This document shows, in pieces, positions 53,977 to 61,211 of a DNA stretch of 64,000 bases. The stretch spans positions 107,544 to 171,543 of the forward strand of contig CAVBMG010000001.1 in assembly GCA_963596435.1 (NCBI GenBank), written 5' to 3'. This DNA comes from COE1 sp963596435. Its GTDB lineage: Bacteria; Bacillota; Clostridia; Lachnospirales; Lachnospiraceae. The notes below the pieces were generated by a model. The model had not been told where the DNA came from. It saw nothing but the letters and a program-made list of their open reading frames with translations, and did no database searches. How positions within the stretch are numbered: the first letter of the stretch is position 1; each line of letters starts with the position of its first letter. The translations under genes were made by a program, and so were the position numbers.

Positions 53977-56678
53977 TGGGAGAGACACAGATGACTCATA
54001 TTACAATAGATGGAAAAGAAATCGAAGTAGATTCCTCCTTAACAATACTGGAGGCGGCACAGAAGGCAGACATCAAGATTCCTACACTTTGCTATTTAAA
54101 AGAAGTCAATGAAATCGGCGCCTGCAAGATGTGTGTTGTGGAAGTAGAAGGTAAGGATCATCTGGTTACTTCCTGCAATACGAGGGTTGCAGAGGGAATG
54201 CAGATTCAGACAAAGTCTGATAAAGTCGTAAGAAGCCGAAGACAGGTATTGAATCTGCTGCTTGCCAATCATGATGTCAGATGCTTCTCATGCAGCAAAT
54301 CCGGCGATTGCCGTCTGCAGGATCTGTCCAATGAGTATGGCATTACCAAGTCATGCTACGAAGGGGATGCAGCGAAGTTCGCACCCAAGAAGGAGAATCC
54401 ATTCCTGACATACTATCCTGAGCTATGTATCAACTGTCAGAGATGTGTCAGCACCTGTAATAAGGTGGCATGCAACGGTACATTACATAATGAGAAGATC
54501 GGTACAAGAACCCTGATCGATGCTCCATTTGGTCCCGAATGGAAAGAAACAGACTGTGAATCCTGCGGTAACTGTGCAAGAGTCTGTCCCACAGGCGCAC
54601 TGGTTGCCAAGAACAGAAAGAAATATCAGGTAGGTAAGGTGGAGAAGGTACTGACCACATGTCCTCACTGTGCAACAGGCTGTCAGTATTATCTGGTAGT
54701 AAAAGACAATGAGATTGTAGATGTAGAACCTGCCAATGGTCCATCCAATCAGAATCTTCTCTGTGTAAAGGGAAGATTTGGTTCCTTTAATTTCGTACAT
54801 TCACCGGAGAGATTGAAATATCCGCTGATCAAGAATAAGGAAACAGGAGAATTTGAACGTGCTACATGGGATGAGGCATTAGATCTGATCGCATCCAGAT
54901 TCAAGGAGATCAGGAAGCAGTACGGCTCAGATGCTCTTGCAGGATTTGCCTGTTCCCGTTCTCCTAACGAAGACTGCTATATGCTGCAGAAGATGGTACG
55001 TTGCGCATTTGGCACCAATAATGTGGATAACTGTGCTCGTGTATGCCATTCTGCTACAGTAGCCGGTCTTGCAATGACCCTGGGTTCAGGTGCAATGACC
55101 AATCCAATCTCAGATATCACACATGATGTAGATGCTATTATGTTAGTTGGTTCTAACCCGGAAGAAGCACATCCTGTCATTGGTATGCAGATTCGTCAGG
55201 CAGTGGAGAGAGGAACCAGACTCATTGTAGTAGACCCCAGAGATATCGGTCTGTCCAGAAGTGCAGATATTCATCTGAAATTAAAACCCGGAACCAATGT
55301 GGCTTTTGCCAACGGTATGATGAATGTAATTATCAACGAAGGTCTTGCAGATGAAGAATTCATCAGAACCAGAACAGAAGGCTTTGAAGAATTAAAGGAA
55401 ATTGTAAAGGAATATACACCTGAGAAGGTAGCCGAGATATGCCACATTGATCCGGATCATCTGCGTGAAGCTGCCCTGATGTATGCAAAAGCGAAGAAAG
55501 CACCGATCATTTACTGTCTTGGAGTAACAGAGCATTCCACCGGAACAGAAGGCGTTATGTCCATGTCCAACATGGCAATGCTGGTCGGCAAGCTCGGCAA
55601 ATCAGGATGTGGCGTGAATCCGCTCAGAGGTCAGAATAATGTACAGGGCGCCTGCGATATGGGTGCGTTACCAGGAGATTTTCCCGGATATCAGAAGGTA
55701 ACAAATCCTGAAGTCGTTGCGAAGTTTGAGCGTGCATGGGGTGTGAAGTTAAGCAATAAACCCGGTGTGCATGCAACAGATGTATTTCCGGCAGCCATCC
55801 GCAAGGAAATCAGGGGGCTATTCATATTCGGTGAAGATCCTGTGGTAACAGACGCAGATCAGCATCATATCAGAAAGGCACTGGAAAGTCTGGACTTCTT
55901 CGTTGTATCAGACCTGTTCATGACAGAGACTGCACAGTATGCAGATGTAGTGCTTCCAGGAACCAGCTATGCAGAGAAGGAAGGCACATTCAGCAATACA
56001 GAGAGACGAGTACAGCGTGTGCGTAAGGCAGTGCAGCTGGAAGGCGAGATGAGACTGGATACAGACATCTTTATAGATCTGATGAATCGCATGGGCTATC
56101 CACAGCCACATCTGACTTCAGAGGAAATCATGGATGAGATTGCTTCTGTGACACCGATATTTGGAGGAATCAGTCATAGAAGGCTGGATAAGGGTGAGAG
56201 CATTCAGTGGCCGTGCCCTGATAAGAATCATCCCGGTACACCAATCCTTCATGTCGGCAAGTTTTCCAGAGGATTGGGCTGGTTCTATCCGGCAGAATAT
56301 GTACCGAGTGCAGAGCTTCCGGATGAGGAATATCCTTTTATCATGATGACAGGACGTATTCTGTATCATTATAATACGAGAGCCATGACAGGCAAGACTC
56401 CTGGACTGATGGAGAAAGAGGGACATTCCTTTATTGAGATCAATACAGAGGATGCTGCAAGGCTTGGTATTGAGAATGGAGAAAAAGTCAGAGTATCTTC
56501 CAGAAGAGGCAGTATTGAATCTACGGCAAGGGTCGGTGAGAAAGTATCTCCCCATGAGACTTGGATGCCATTCCATTTCCCAGATGGCAATGCCAATGTG
56601 CTTACCAACGCAGCTCTGGATAAATATGCGAGAATACCGGAATACAAGGTGTGTGCAATTAAAATAGAAAAGCTTTAA
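53976..56678 (+). CDS. fdhF: Formate dehydrogenase catalytic subunit, Cys-type
   Basis: 900 aa. A [2Fe-2S] ferredoxin domain (about 1-80, CYLKEVNEIGACKMC), a His/Cys-ligated cluster (CFSCSKSGDCRLQDL), a two-cluster ferredoxin domain (CINCQRCVSTCNKVACNG; CESCGNCARVCPTGA) and the molybdopterin oxidoreductase domain with its own cluster (CPHCATGCQYY) follow in order. The active-site stretch NVDNCARVCHSATVAGL has Cys357, encoded by TGC at 55044, where selenocysteine occurs in other clostridial and enteric enzymes. It interconverts formate and CO2 with a bis-MGD cofactor. The architecture equals NAD(P)-linked cytoplasmic enzymes. Confidence 0.95.
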   Translation: MGETQMTHITIDGKEIEVDSSLTILEAAQKADIKIPTLCYLKEVNEIGACKMCVVEVEGKDHLVTSCNTRVAEGMQIQTKSDKVVRSRRQVLNLLLANHDVRCFSCSKSGDCRLQDLSNEYGITKSCYEGDAAKFAPKKENPFLTYYPELCINCQRCVSTCNKVACNGTLHNEKIGTRTLIDAPFGPEWKETDCESCGNCARVCPTGALVAKNRKKYQVGKVEKVLTTCPHCATGCQYYLVVKDNEIVDVEPANGPSNQNLLCVKGRFGSFNFVHSPERLKYPLIKNKETGEFERATWDEALDLIASRFKEIRKQYGSDALAGFACSRSPNEDCYMLQKMVRCAFGTNNVDNCARVCHSATVAGLAMTLGSGAMTNPISDITHDVDAIMLVGSNPEEAHPVIGMQIRQAVERGTRLIVVDPRDIGLSRSADIHLKLKPGTNVAFANGMMNVIINEGLADEEFIRTRTEGFEELKEIVKEYTPEKVAEICHIDPDHLREAALMYAKAKKAPIIYCLGVTEHSTGTEGVMSMSNMAMLVGKLGKSGCGVNPLRGQNNVQGACDMGALPGDFPGYQKVTNPEVVAKFERAWGVKLSNKPGVHATDVFPAAIRKEIRGLFIFGEDPVVTDADQHHIRKALESLDFFVVSDLFMTETAQYADVVLPGTSYAEKEGTFSNTERRVQRVRKAVQLEGEMRLDTDIFIDLMNRMGYPQPHLTSEEIMDEIASVTPIFGGISHRRLDKGESIQWPCPDKNHPGTPILHVGKFSRGLGWFYPAEYVPSAELPDEEYPFIMMTGRILYHYNTRAMTGKTPGLMEKEGHSFIEINTEDAARLGIENGEKVRVSSRRGSIESTARVGEKVSPHETWMPFHFPDGNANVLTNAALDKYARIPEYKVCAIKIEKL

Positions 56679-56692
56679 AGATAAGATAGAAT

Positions 56693-56726
56693 AAAGATGT
56701 CGTTTCCAGTGAAATGGCATCTTTTT
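56693..56726 (+). terminator. Rho-independent terminator after fdhF
   Basis: AAAGATGTC (56693-56701) pairs with GGCATCTTT, extended inward by GTTTC/GAAAT around a CAGT loop, followed by a T-run to 56726. It lies 14 bases after the fdhF stop codon. Confidence 0.85.
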
Positions 56727-56761
56727 CATGAGATAAATAAACTGAAAACTCACTTAGTTAA

Positions 56762-56791
56762 TTGACATCAAAACAGGGCATGAAGTATAAT
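56762..56791 (+). promoter_or_regulatory. Consensus promoter of the HTH gene operon
   Basis: TTGACA (56762-56767) and TATAAT (56786-56791), both perfect, with an 18-base spacer. An open frame starts within the -35 box, which shows that this frame's true start must be further downstream (56849). Confidence 0.85.
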
Positions 56792-56848
56792 AATATTATA
56801 ATATGCCATCAGTGTGACGTGATGGTGAGTGAAGGGGGCATATGTGTC

Positions 56849-57349
56849 ATGCCGGGATTTGACAGAGATGAGTTTTGGCTGAAGGTTCTATCCTATTATC
56901 AGACAGCCAGAGAGAATAATTATCTGGTTAAACTGAATGAAGAACAGACGAAGGAATTGAAGGCTTTATATATCGAACAATATATTCCAATGGAGAAGCT
57001 GAGTCATTATGATGATGAGAAAATGCTCAAGAAGATGATGACCGCCATTGTATCGATCTATAAGCTTGATAAGGATATAGCCAGCAATTATGGTGAAGTT
57101 GTGGAACTGGTGAATTCAGTAGATTATGATGGAAAGTGTCTGTATTTGCATTTTGCAAAGATTTCAGCGGTGAAATTACGAAGATTTCAGTTGGGTAAAT
57201 CACAGAAACAGATTGCAGAGAAAATGGGATACAGTACATCTACTGTGAAGAATTGTGAAGAATTCTTCTGTGATCTGGACAGGCAGCCTCCCGAACTGGT
57301 TGCCAAGCTGGCAAGAGCACTGGAATGTGAACCGGAAGATTTGAAATAA
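56849..57349 (+). CDS. Helix-turn-helix (XRE-type) regulator
   Basis: 166 aa from the ATG at 56849, ten bases behind AAGGGGG and about 50 bases downstream of a consensus promoter. The N-terminal ~100 residues are helical and of unknown family. The C-terminus is a lambda-repressor-like HTH: KLRRFQLGKSQKQIAEKMGY, STSTVKNCEEFFCDL, then ELVAKLARALECEPEDLK. It probably regulates its own operon, which includes the phosphatase-like and BrkB-like genes. The target is unknown. Confidence 0.7.
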   Translation: MPGFDRDEFWLKVLSYYQTARENNYLVKLNEEQTKELKALYIEQYIPMEKLSHYDDEKMLKKMMTAIVSIYKLDKDIASNYGEVVELVNSVDYDGKCLYLHFAKISAVKLRRFQLGKSQKQIAEKMGYSTSTVKNCEEFFCDLDRQPPELVAKLARALECEPEDLK

Positions 57350-57369
57350 GAAAGAATGAGGAATTAAGA

Positions 57370-57996
57370 ATGGATAAAAAAGAATTTAGTCCGATAGAGA
57401 TTGATGCGATTGGAGAAATATCCAATATTTGTCTGGGAAGTTCTGCTTCTACATTAAATATGCTGGTGCGTGAAAAGATAGATATCACACCACCCAGAGT
57501 CGAAATTATAGAAAAAAGCGAATATATTAAAGAAGTCTCTTCCAAAAGAGTCTTTGTTAAGGTAAACTATGTAGAGGGACTGCGAGGCTGCAGTATTCTG
57601 ATGCTGGAGGAACAGGATGCCAAGGCAATTGCAGATTTGATGATGGGTGGAGATGGAAACGGAACTTATGCGCAGATGGAACTTGGAGAGTTGCATATGA
57701 GTGCCGTATCAGAAGCCATGAACCAGATGATGGGAGCAGCAGCTACTTCGCTTAGTATCATGCTGGAGCGTAAGACTGATATATCAACGCCTGAAGCTCA
57801 GTTTATGGATGGTGGACAATATCTGGGGTATGTATTTCCTGATGATGACAGATTCATCAAAGTGGGATTCCGTATGCAGATAGGAGAAATCATCAGCAGT
57901 CCTATTGTACAGCTTTATCCTAATATGCTGGCTAAGGCGATCAGTGATTTGTTCCTGATCAAGAAAGCCAAGGAGAAGGCAGGACAAGACGAATAA
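57370..57996 (+). CDS. CheC/FliY-type phosphatase-like protein
   Basis: 208 aa. It carries both phosphatase signatures of the CheC family: DAIGEISNICLGSSASTL near the start and SAVSEAMNQMMGAAATSL in the middle, each with the catalytic Glu and Asn. CheC and FliY remove phosphate from CheY. The FliN-type (SpoA) C-terminal domain of FliY is absent, and no chemotaxis or flagellar gene is nearby, so the partner may be a different response regulator. GAGGAATT precedes the ATG. Confidence 0.8.
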   Translation: MDKKEFSPIEIDAIGEISNICLGSSASTLNMLVREKIDITPPRVEIIEKSEYIKEVSSKRVFVKVNYVEGLRGCSILMLEEQDAKAIADLMMGGDGNGTYAQMELGELHMSAVSEAMNQMMGAAATSLSIMLERKTDISTPEAQFMDGGQYLGYVFPDDDRFIKVGFRMQIGEIISSPIVQLYPNMLAKAISDLFLIKKAKEKAGQDE

Positions 57997-58019
57997 ACAA
58001 CAGGATTTGGCAGGAGATT

Positions 58020-58931
58020 ATGAGAAAGAAAAAGATCAGCGCAAGAGAATGGATCGAAATCATCATGAGTTTCACTAAAAAGATAAAGTATGACCACGTA
58101 TCCTCTTTTGCAGGACATGCAGCATTGTTTCTGCTTATGTCACTTTTTCCAATGGTGATGTATTTTATTTCCGTATTTCAATACATATCACTGGATGCAG
58201 GTATGGTATTGAATTATGTGAAACAACTGTTGCCTGACAGTCTGATACCGCTTTTCAATCAGATTACCCAAGAAGCATATAGTGGTTCTACTACAGCAAT
58301 TCAGTCTTTTTCCATGCTGGTCATGCTTTTTTGTGCTTCCAAGGGTGTGTATGCAGTCATTATAGGAATCAATGCGGTATATGGAATCAGGGAGACCAGA
58401 AATTTTGTTATTCTGTATGCGATCGCGATAGTTTATGTCCTGATTTTCTTTGGCATAATCGGTCTGATGATGGTATTGATCGTATTTGGTAATAAGCTGT
58501 ATCATATGGTAATGCATTTTATACCGGCACTGGAGGCATTTCAATCCGTCTTCTCGGTGGGCAAATATATTGGCATGCTGTTTGTCGTGTTGCTCTTTTT
58601 CCTGCTGGTATATATGAATGTACCTAATCGTAAGTCAAAATGCAGGTATGAATTCGCAGGGGCTTTATTTGCAACTGTGGTATGGTTGATCTATTCGTGG
58701 GCGTTTTCTTACTATATTGATAATTACGCTCACTATTCCATTACGTATGGCAGTCTGGCAACAATCGTTATTTTTATTCTGTGGGTATATGGAACGATGA
58801 ATATAGTTCTGATAGGAGCAGAGATCAATGTGGTTCTGCGTAAGTTCGCAGAGTATGGTTATAATTACAAACGTGCATACACATATTTCTGTGATGAGTA
58901 TGAAGGGGACTTGTTACAGGATAGAAAGTAG
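58020..58931 (+). CDS. YihY/BrkB family membrane protein
   Basis: 303 aa with six hydrophobic helices. YDHVSSFAGHAALFLLMSLF at the N-terminus, AIQSFSMLVMLFCASKGVYA, INAVYGIRETRNFVILYAIA and YGSLATIVIFILWVYGTMNI, GAEINVVLRKF at the end are typical of this family. Its members were once called ribonuclease BN in error; a transport or envelope role is likely, but none is proven. CAGGAGA precedes the ATG. Confidence 0.88.
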   Translation: MRKKKISAREWIEIIMSFTKKIKYDHVSSFAGHAALFLLMSLFPMVMYFISVFQYISLDAGMVLNYVKQLLPDSLIPLFNQITQEAYSGSTTAIQSFSMLVMLFCASKGVYAVIIGINAVYGIRETRNFVILYAIAIVYVLIFFGIIGLMMVLIVFGNKLYHMVMHFIPALEAFQSVFSVGKYIGMLFVVLLFFLLVYMNVPNRKSKCRYEFAGALFATVVWLIYSWAFSYYIDNYAHYSITYGSLATIVIFILWVYGTMNIVLIGAEINVVLRKFAEYGYNYKRAYTYFCDEYEGDLLQDRK

Positions 58932-58950
58932 ATAGAGGGGGATATCAGTT

Positions 58951-59148
58951 ATGATGTGTGTATTTTGTGGAAACAGGACAAAATGCTGGAACCAGCTTTC
59001 AGATGAACAGCTGGAGACAGAATGGGTAAAATGCGGTTATGATGACTATGTGCTGGATGAAGCAATAGAATTGGAGGATCTGTTGCAGGAGTCAGCCAGA
59101 CGGGAAGAAGAAAAACAGGATATGGAATTGGGACGTAATGCAGGATAA
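58951..59148 (+). CDS. Small Cys-containing protein of unknown function
   Basis: 65 aa. The N-terminus CVFCGNRTKCW has three closely spaced cysteines plus a later one (KCGYDDY), which might bind a metal; the rest is acidic and helical. GAGGGGG is upstream, with ATGs at 58951 and 58954. It ends the plus-strand operon and faces the SH3 gene tail to tail. No family was recognised. Confidence 0.55.
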   Translation: MMCVFCGNRTKCWNQLSDEQLETEWVKCGYDDYVLDEAIELEDLLQESARREEEKQDMELGRNAG

Positions 59149-59161
59149 AGCATGAACAAAA

Positions 59162-59575
59162 TTATTGTATTACAATTACGTATGAGGACGAGATGTACGC
59201 ATCTTGATCCTCATATTTTAGTTTAGTCCAGCCATTATCCTGAATCTCTATGATGTCAAATTCATACCCTTCTTCTACTGTAGTTAATACCTTTGCCTGA
59301 TCGCTTGCAGCATCGCGAATATTGACCTTGGTAGAGGTCTTGCCCCGGAGTGCAGAAGTGGGCTGTTGCTCGGCAGCAGAAAGAGAATCCTCCACAGTAT
59401 CCTCTATATCAGCAGAGGTAGTGGGAGCAGTAGCTTCTTCAATAACAGCAGCTTCATTCTCGGATATATTGATGTAGTGTGGTCGTCTGATAATCTGCAC
59501 GCTGAGAAAACAGATTGCTATGATTAAAAGGACGATAACACCTTGTAAAATTCTATTGATCGTACGATTCTTCAT
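59162..59575 (-). CDS. Membrane-anchored bacterial SH3-domain protein
   Basis: 137 aa from the ATG at 59575 (CGAGG upstream on the minus strand); the frame continues to 59662 without a site. A membrane helix at about 10-30 is followed by a Thr/Ala/Glu-rich linker and a C-terminal SH3b domain: TKVNIRDAASDQAKVLTTVE, EGYEFDIIEIQDNGWTKLKY and DAYISSSYVIV. Such domains bind peptidoglycan or other wall polymers. It stands alone between convergent and divergent neighbours. Confidence 0.85.
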   Translation of the reverse strand: MKNRTINRILQGVIVLLIIAICFLSVQIIRRPHYINISENEAAVIEEATAPTTSADIEDTVEDSLSAAEQQPTSALRGKTSTKVNIRDAASDQAKVLTTVEEGYEFDIIEIQDNGWTKLKYEDQDAYISSSYVIVIQ

Positions 59576-59612
59576 ATAAACCTCGTTATGCATTGTGAAA
59601 AAATATATGTAC

Positions 59613-59641
59613 ATTATACTGAATCTATATGGAAGACGCAA
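59613..59641 (-). promoter_or_regulatory. Promoter of the SH3-domain gene
   Basis: On the minus strand TTGCGT (59636-59641), 17-base spacer, TATAAT (59613-59618), about 37 bases before the start codon. Confidence 0.65.
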
Positions 59642-59731
59642 GAAATTGTGTAGAACGACCAAATTTGTAATATTATTTTAATAAAAATGCAACAAAAATC
59701 GAGAGTGATATTATGTATACATGTTTAAAGC

Positions 59732-59760
59732 TTGTTTAAAGTGCTGTTTTGTGATAATAT
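59732..59760 (+). promoter_or_regulatory. Promoter of the diguanylate cyclase gene
   Basis: TTGTTT (59732-59737), 17-base spacer, TAATAT (59755-59760), about 78 bases before the TTG start. The rest of 59642-59838 is A/T-rich and shows no other signal. Confidence 0.55.
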
Positions 59761-59838
59761 ATGGGGCGTGAGTATTCATAAAACAAGATGATGCGTCATA
59801 ATTGAGAGAGTGTAGAAGATATAGGGGAGGAGTCTATC

Positions 59839-60933
59839 TTGGAAAGGGAAAATAAAGACCTGGATAATTTCACAGATTATGTAACCAAATCTGAGGGAAC
59901 AGAGGGGGCAAATCATATTATATTGCGCTTTAGTCTGCTTTTATATTTTGTATTGCTGGGAGAAACATTTCTCCAGTATACATTTATAGAGAATAATATA
60001 TGGGGATATGTCTGTTTCTGGGGAATCACAGCAGTGATTATCTGTCAGGTCGTTTTCTTTATACTGTGGAGAAAGTCGCAGCTTTATGGAAGAACAACAT
60101 TGCTTCTGTTTACAGTAGTCTTTGTCTATCTCAATGTGATCACGGATGGGAATAACCTGATTCTGTTGCTGCCAGTACCGATTGTAGCATTATGCATGCT
60201 GTATATGAGCAGACGTATGATGGTAGAGCTTTATCTGATGTGGGCATTGAATGGAGTATTGAGATTTGTACAGATATGGAACAGCGAAGAGCAGATGAAG
60301 CTGCTTCAGGGTTTTGCCTGGGTTATTATGATATGTATTGTATATGCCGTTGCGGTGTATATGGTCAATGAGTCAATCAGTACACATTACAGGGAAGTCT
60401 GTCATGATCTGCATCATGAGAACAGACTGCATACCAAGCTGTATCAGCAGTCAACAGTTGATTCCACAACAGGTATTCTGAATCGTAATGCATATAATAA
60501 TTACGTGGCTGAGTACAAAGAGGGCAACTGTGATTCCATCAGCTGTATTTATATTGATGTGAATGGTCTTCATGAATACAATAATACATATGGTCATCAG
60601 GCTGGAGACAAGATGTTAAAGACAGTGGCAGCAGAATTAAAGGAATGCTTTGCAGAGCACAGCCAATATCGAATTGGTGGAGATGAGTTCGTAATTATCT
60701 GTGAAAATACAGCATTCAAGTCCATTCTAATGCAGCTGAATCATTTCAGGGAGCAGATGAAGATACATAATATCTATATCGCATCAGGAATGGAATGGCG
60801 TGATGAGAATATGAATCTTGCGGACATGATCAAGAAGGCAGATGCCAAGATGTATCGTGACAAGGAGCGTTTCTATAAGGCGTTCCCAAATGCCAGAGAG
60901 TGCGGTATGCTCTATCAGAATGCAGTAGAGTAA
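59839..60933 (+). CDS. Membrane diguanylate cyclase (GGDEF)
   Basis: 364 aa with a TTG start seven bases behind AGGGGAGGAG; no suitable ATG is near. Six or so membrane helices (about 30-180) lead to a GGDEF domain: STTGILNRNAYNNY, YIDVNGLHEYNNTYGHQAGD and RIGGDEFVIICEN, with the catalytic GGDEF intact, so it should make cyclic di-GMP. The RxxD inhibitory site before the GGDEF motif is missing, so product inhibition is not expected. The short C-terminal part ADAKMYRDKERFY is normal for the family. Confidence 0.92.
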   Translation: MERENKDLDNFTDYVTKSEGTEGANHIILRFSLLLYFVLLGETFLQYTFIENNIWGYVCFWGITAVIICQVVFFILWRKSQLYGRTTLLLFTVVFVYLNVITDGNNLILLLPVPIVALCMLYMSRRMMVELYLMWALNGVLRFVQIWNSEEQMKLLQGFAWVIMICIVYAVAVYMVNESISTHYREVCHDLHHENRLHTKLYQQSTVDSTTGILNRNAYNNYVAEYKEGNCDSISCIYIDVNGLHEYNNTYGHQAGDKMLKTVAAELKECFAEHSQYRIGGDEFVIICENTAFKSILMQLNHFREQMKIHNIYIASGMEWRDENMNLADMIKKADAKMYRDKERFYKAFPNARECGMLYQNAVE

Positions 60934-60949
60934 AAAGTTCAAAAAATGG

Positions 60950-60978
60950 TTGACATTATATAGTGCCTATGGTAACAT
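60950..60978 (+). promoter_or_regulatory. Promoter of tRNA-Thr
   Basis: TTGACA (60950-60955), 17-base spacer, TAACAT (60973-60978), 35 bases before the tRNA. Confidence 0.75.
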
Positions 60979-61013
60979 ATTCTTCGGTGACAGCGATTGA
61001 TCGCAGGTAACTA

Positions 61014-61086
61014 GCTGGCGTGGCACAGTCGGTAGCGCGCAACATTGGTAGTGTTGAGGTCACGGGTTCGATTCCCGTCGCTAGCT
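61014..61086 (+). tRNA. tRNA-Thr (GGU anticodon)
   Basis: A 73-nt cloverleaf: acceptor stem GCTGGCG/CGCTAGC (one G-U pair), D arm with AGTCGGTA, anticodon stem CAACA/TGTTG around TTGGTAG, anticodon GGT at 61047-61049, and T arm ACGGG TTCGATT CCCGT. CCA is not encoded. One A-C mismatch lies in the D stem. It reads Thr codons ACC/ACU. Confidence 0.93.
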
Positions 61087-61109
61087 TTATAAAGTAGAAG
61101 ATATAATGG

Positions 61110-61142
61110 TCGGTAGAATTGAAATAATTCTACCGATTTTTT
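61110..61142 (+). terminator. Terminator downstream of tRNA-Thr
   Basis: An 11-bp perfect stem TCGGTAGAATT/AATTCTACCGA with loop GAAAT, followed by TTTTTT (61137-61142). Confidence 0.9.
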
Positions 61143-61162
61143 ATTATAAAGATATATTTACA

Positions 61163-61202
61163 TAAAAAATAAAGAGGCAACCGATTGGGTTGCCTCTTTA
61201 TT
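61163..61202 (-). terminator. Terminator of the penicillin-binding protein gene
   Basis: A 15-bp perfect stem (61168-61182 with 61188-61202) around a five-base loop; on the minus strand it is followed by a T-run (A-run at 61163-61169 on the plus strand). It lies just past the stop codon of the minus-strand gene. Confidence 0.9.
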
Positions 61203-61211
61203 ATCCACGTG

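Noticed and set aside
55041..55046. Selenocysteine codon in formate dehydrogenase
   Set aside because: The active-site codon reads TGC, a cysteine, so no TGA recoding or SECIS element is needed.
56118..56753. Minus-strand open frame of 211 codons
   Set aside because: It lies opposite fdhF and its terminator, has no family pattern or ribosome binding site, and is a shadow of the coding strand.
56762..56848. N-terminal extension of the HTH protein
   Set aside because: This stretch holds a perfect -35/-10 promoter; the ATG at 56849 has a good ribosome binding site.
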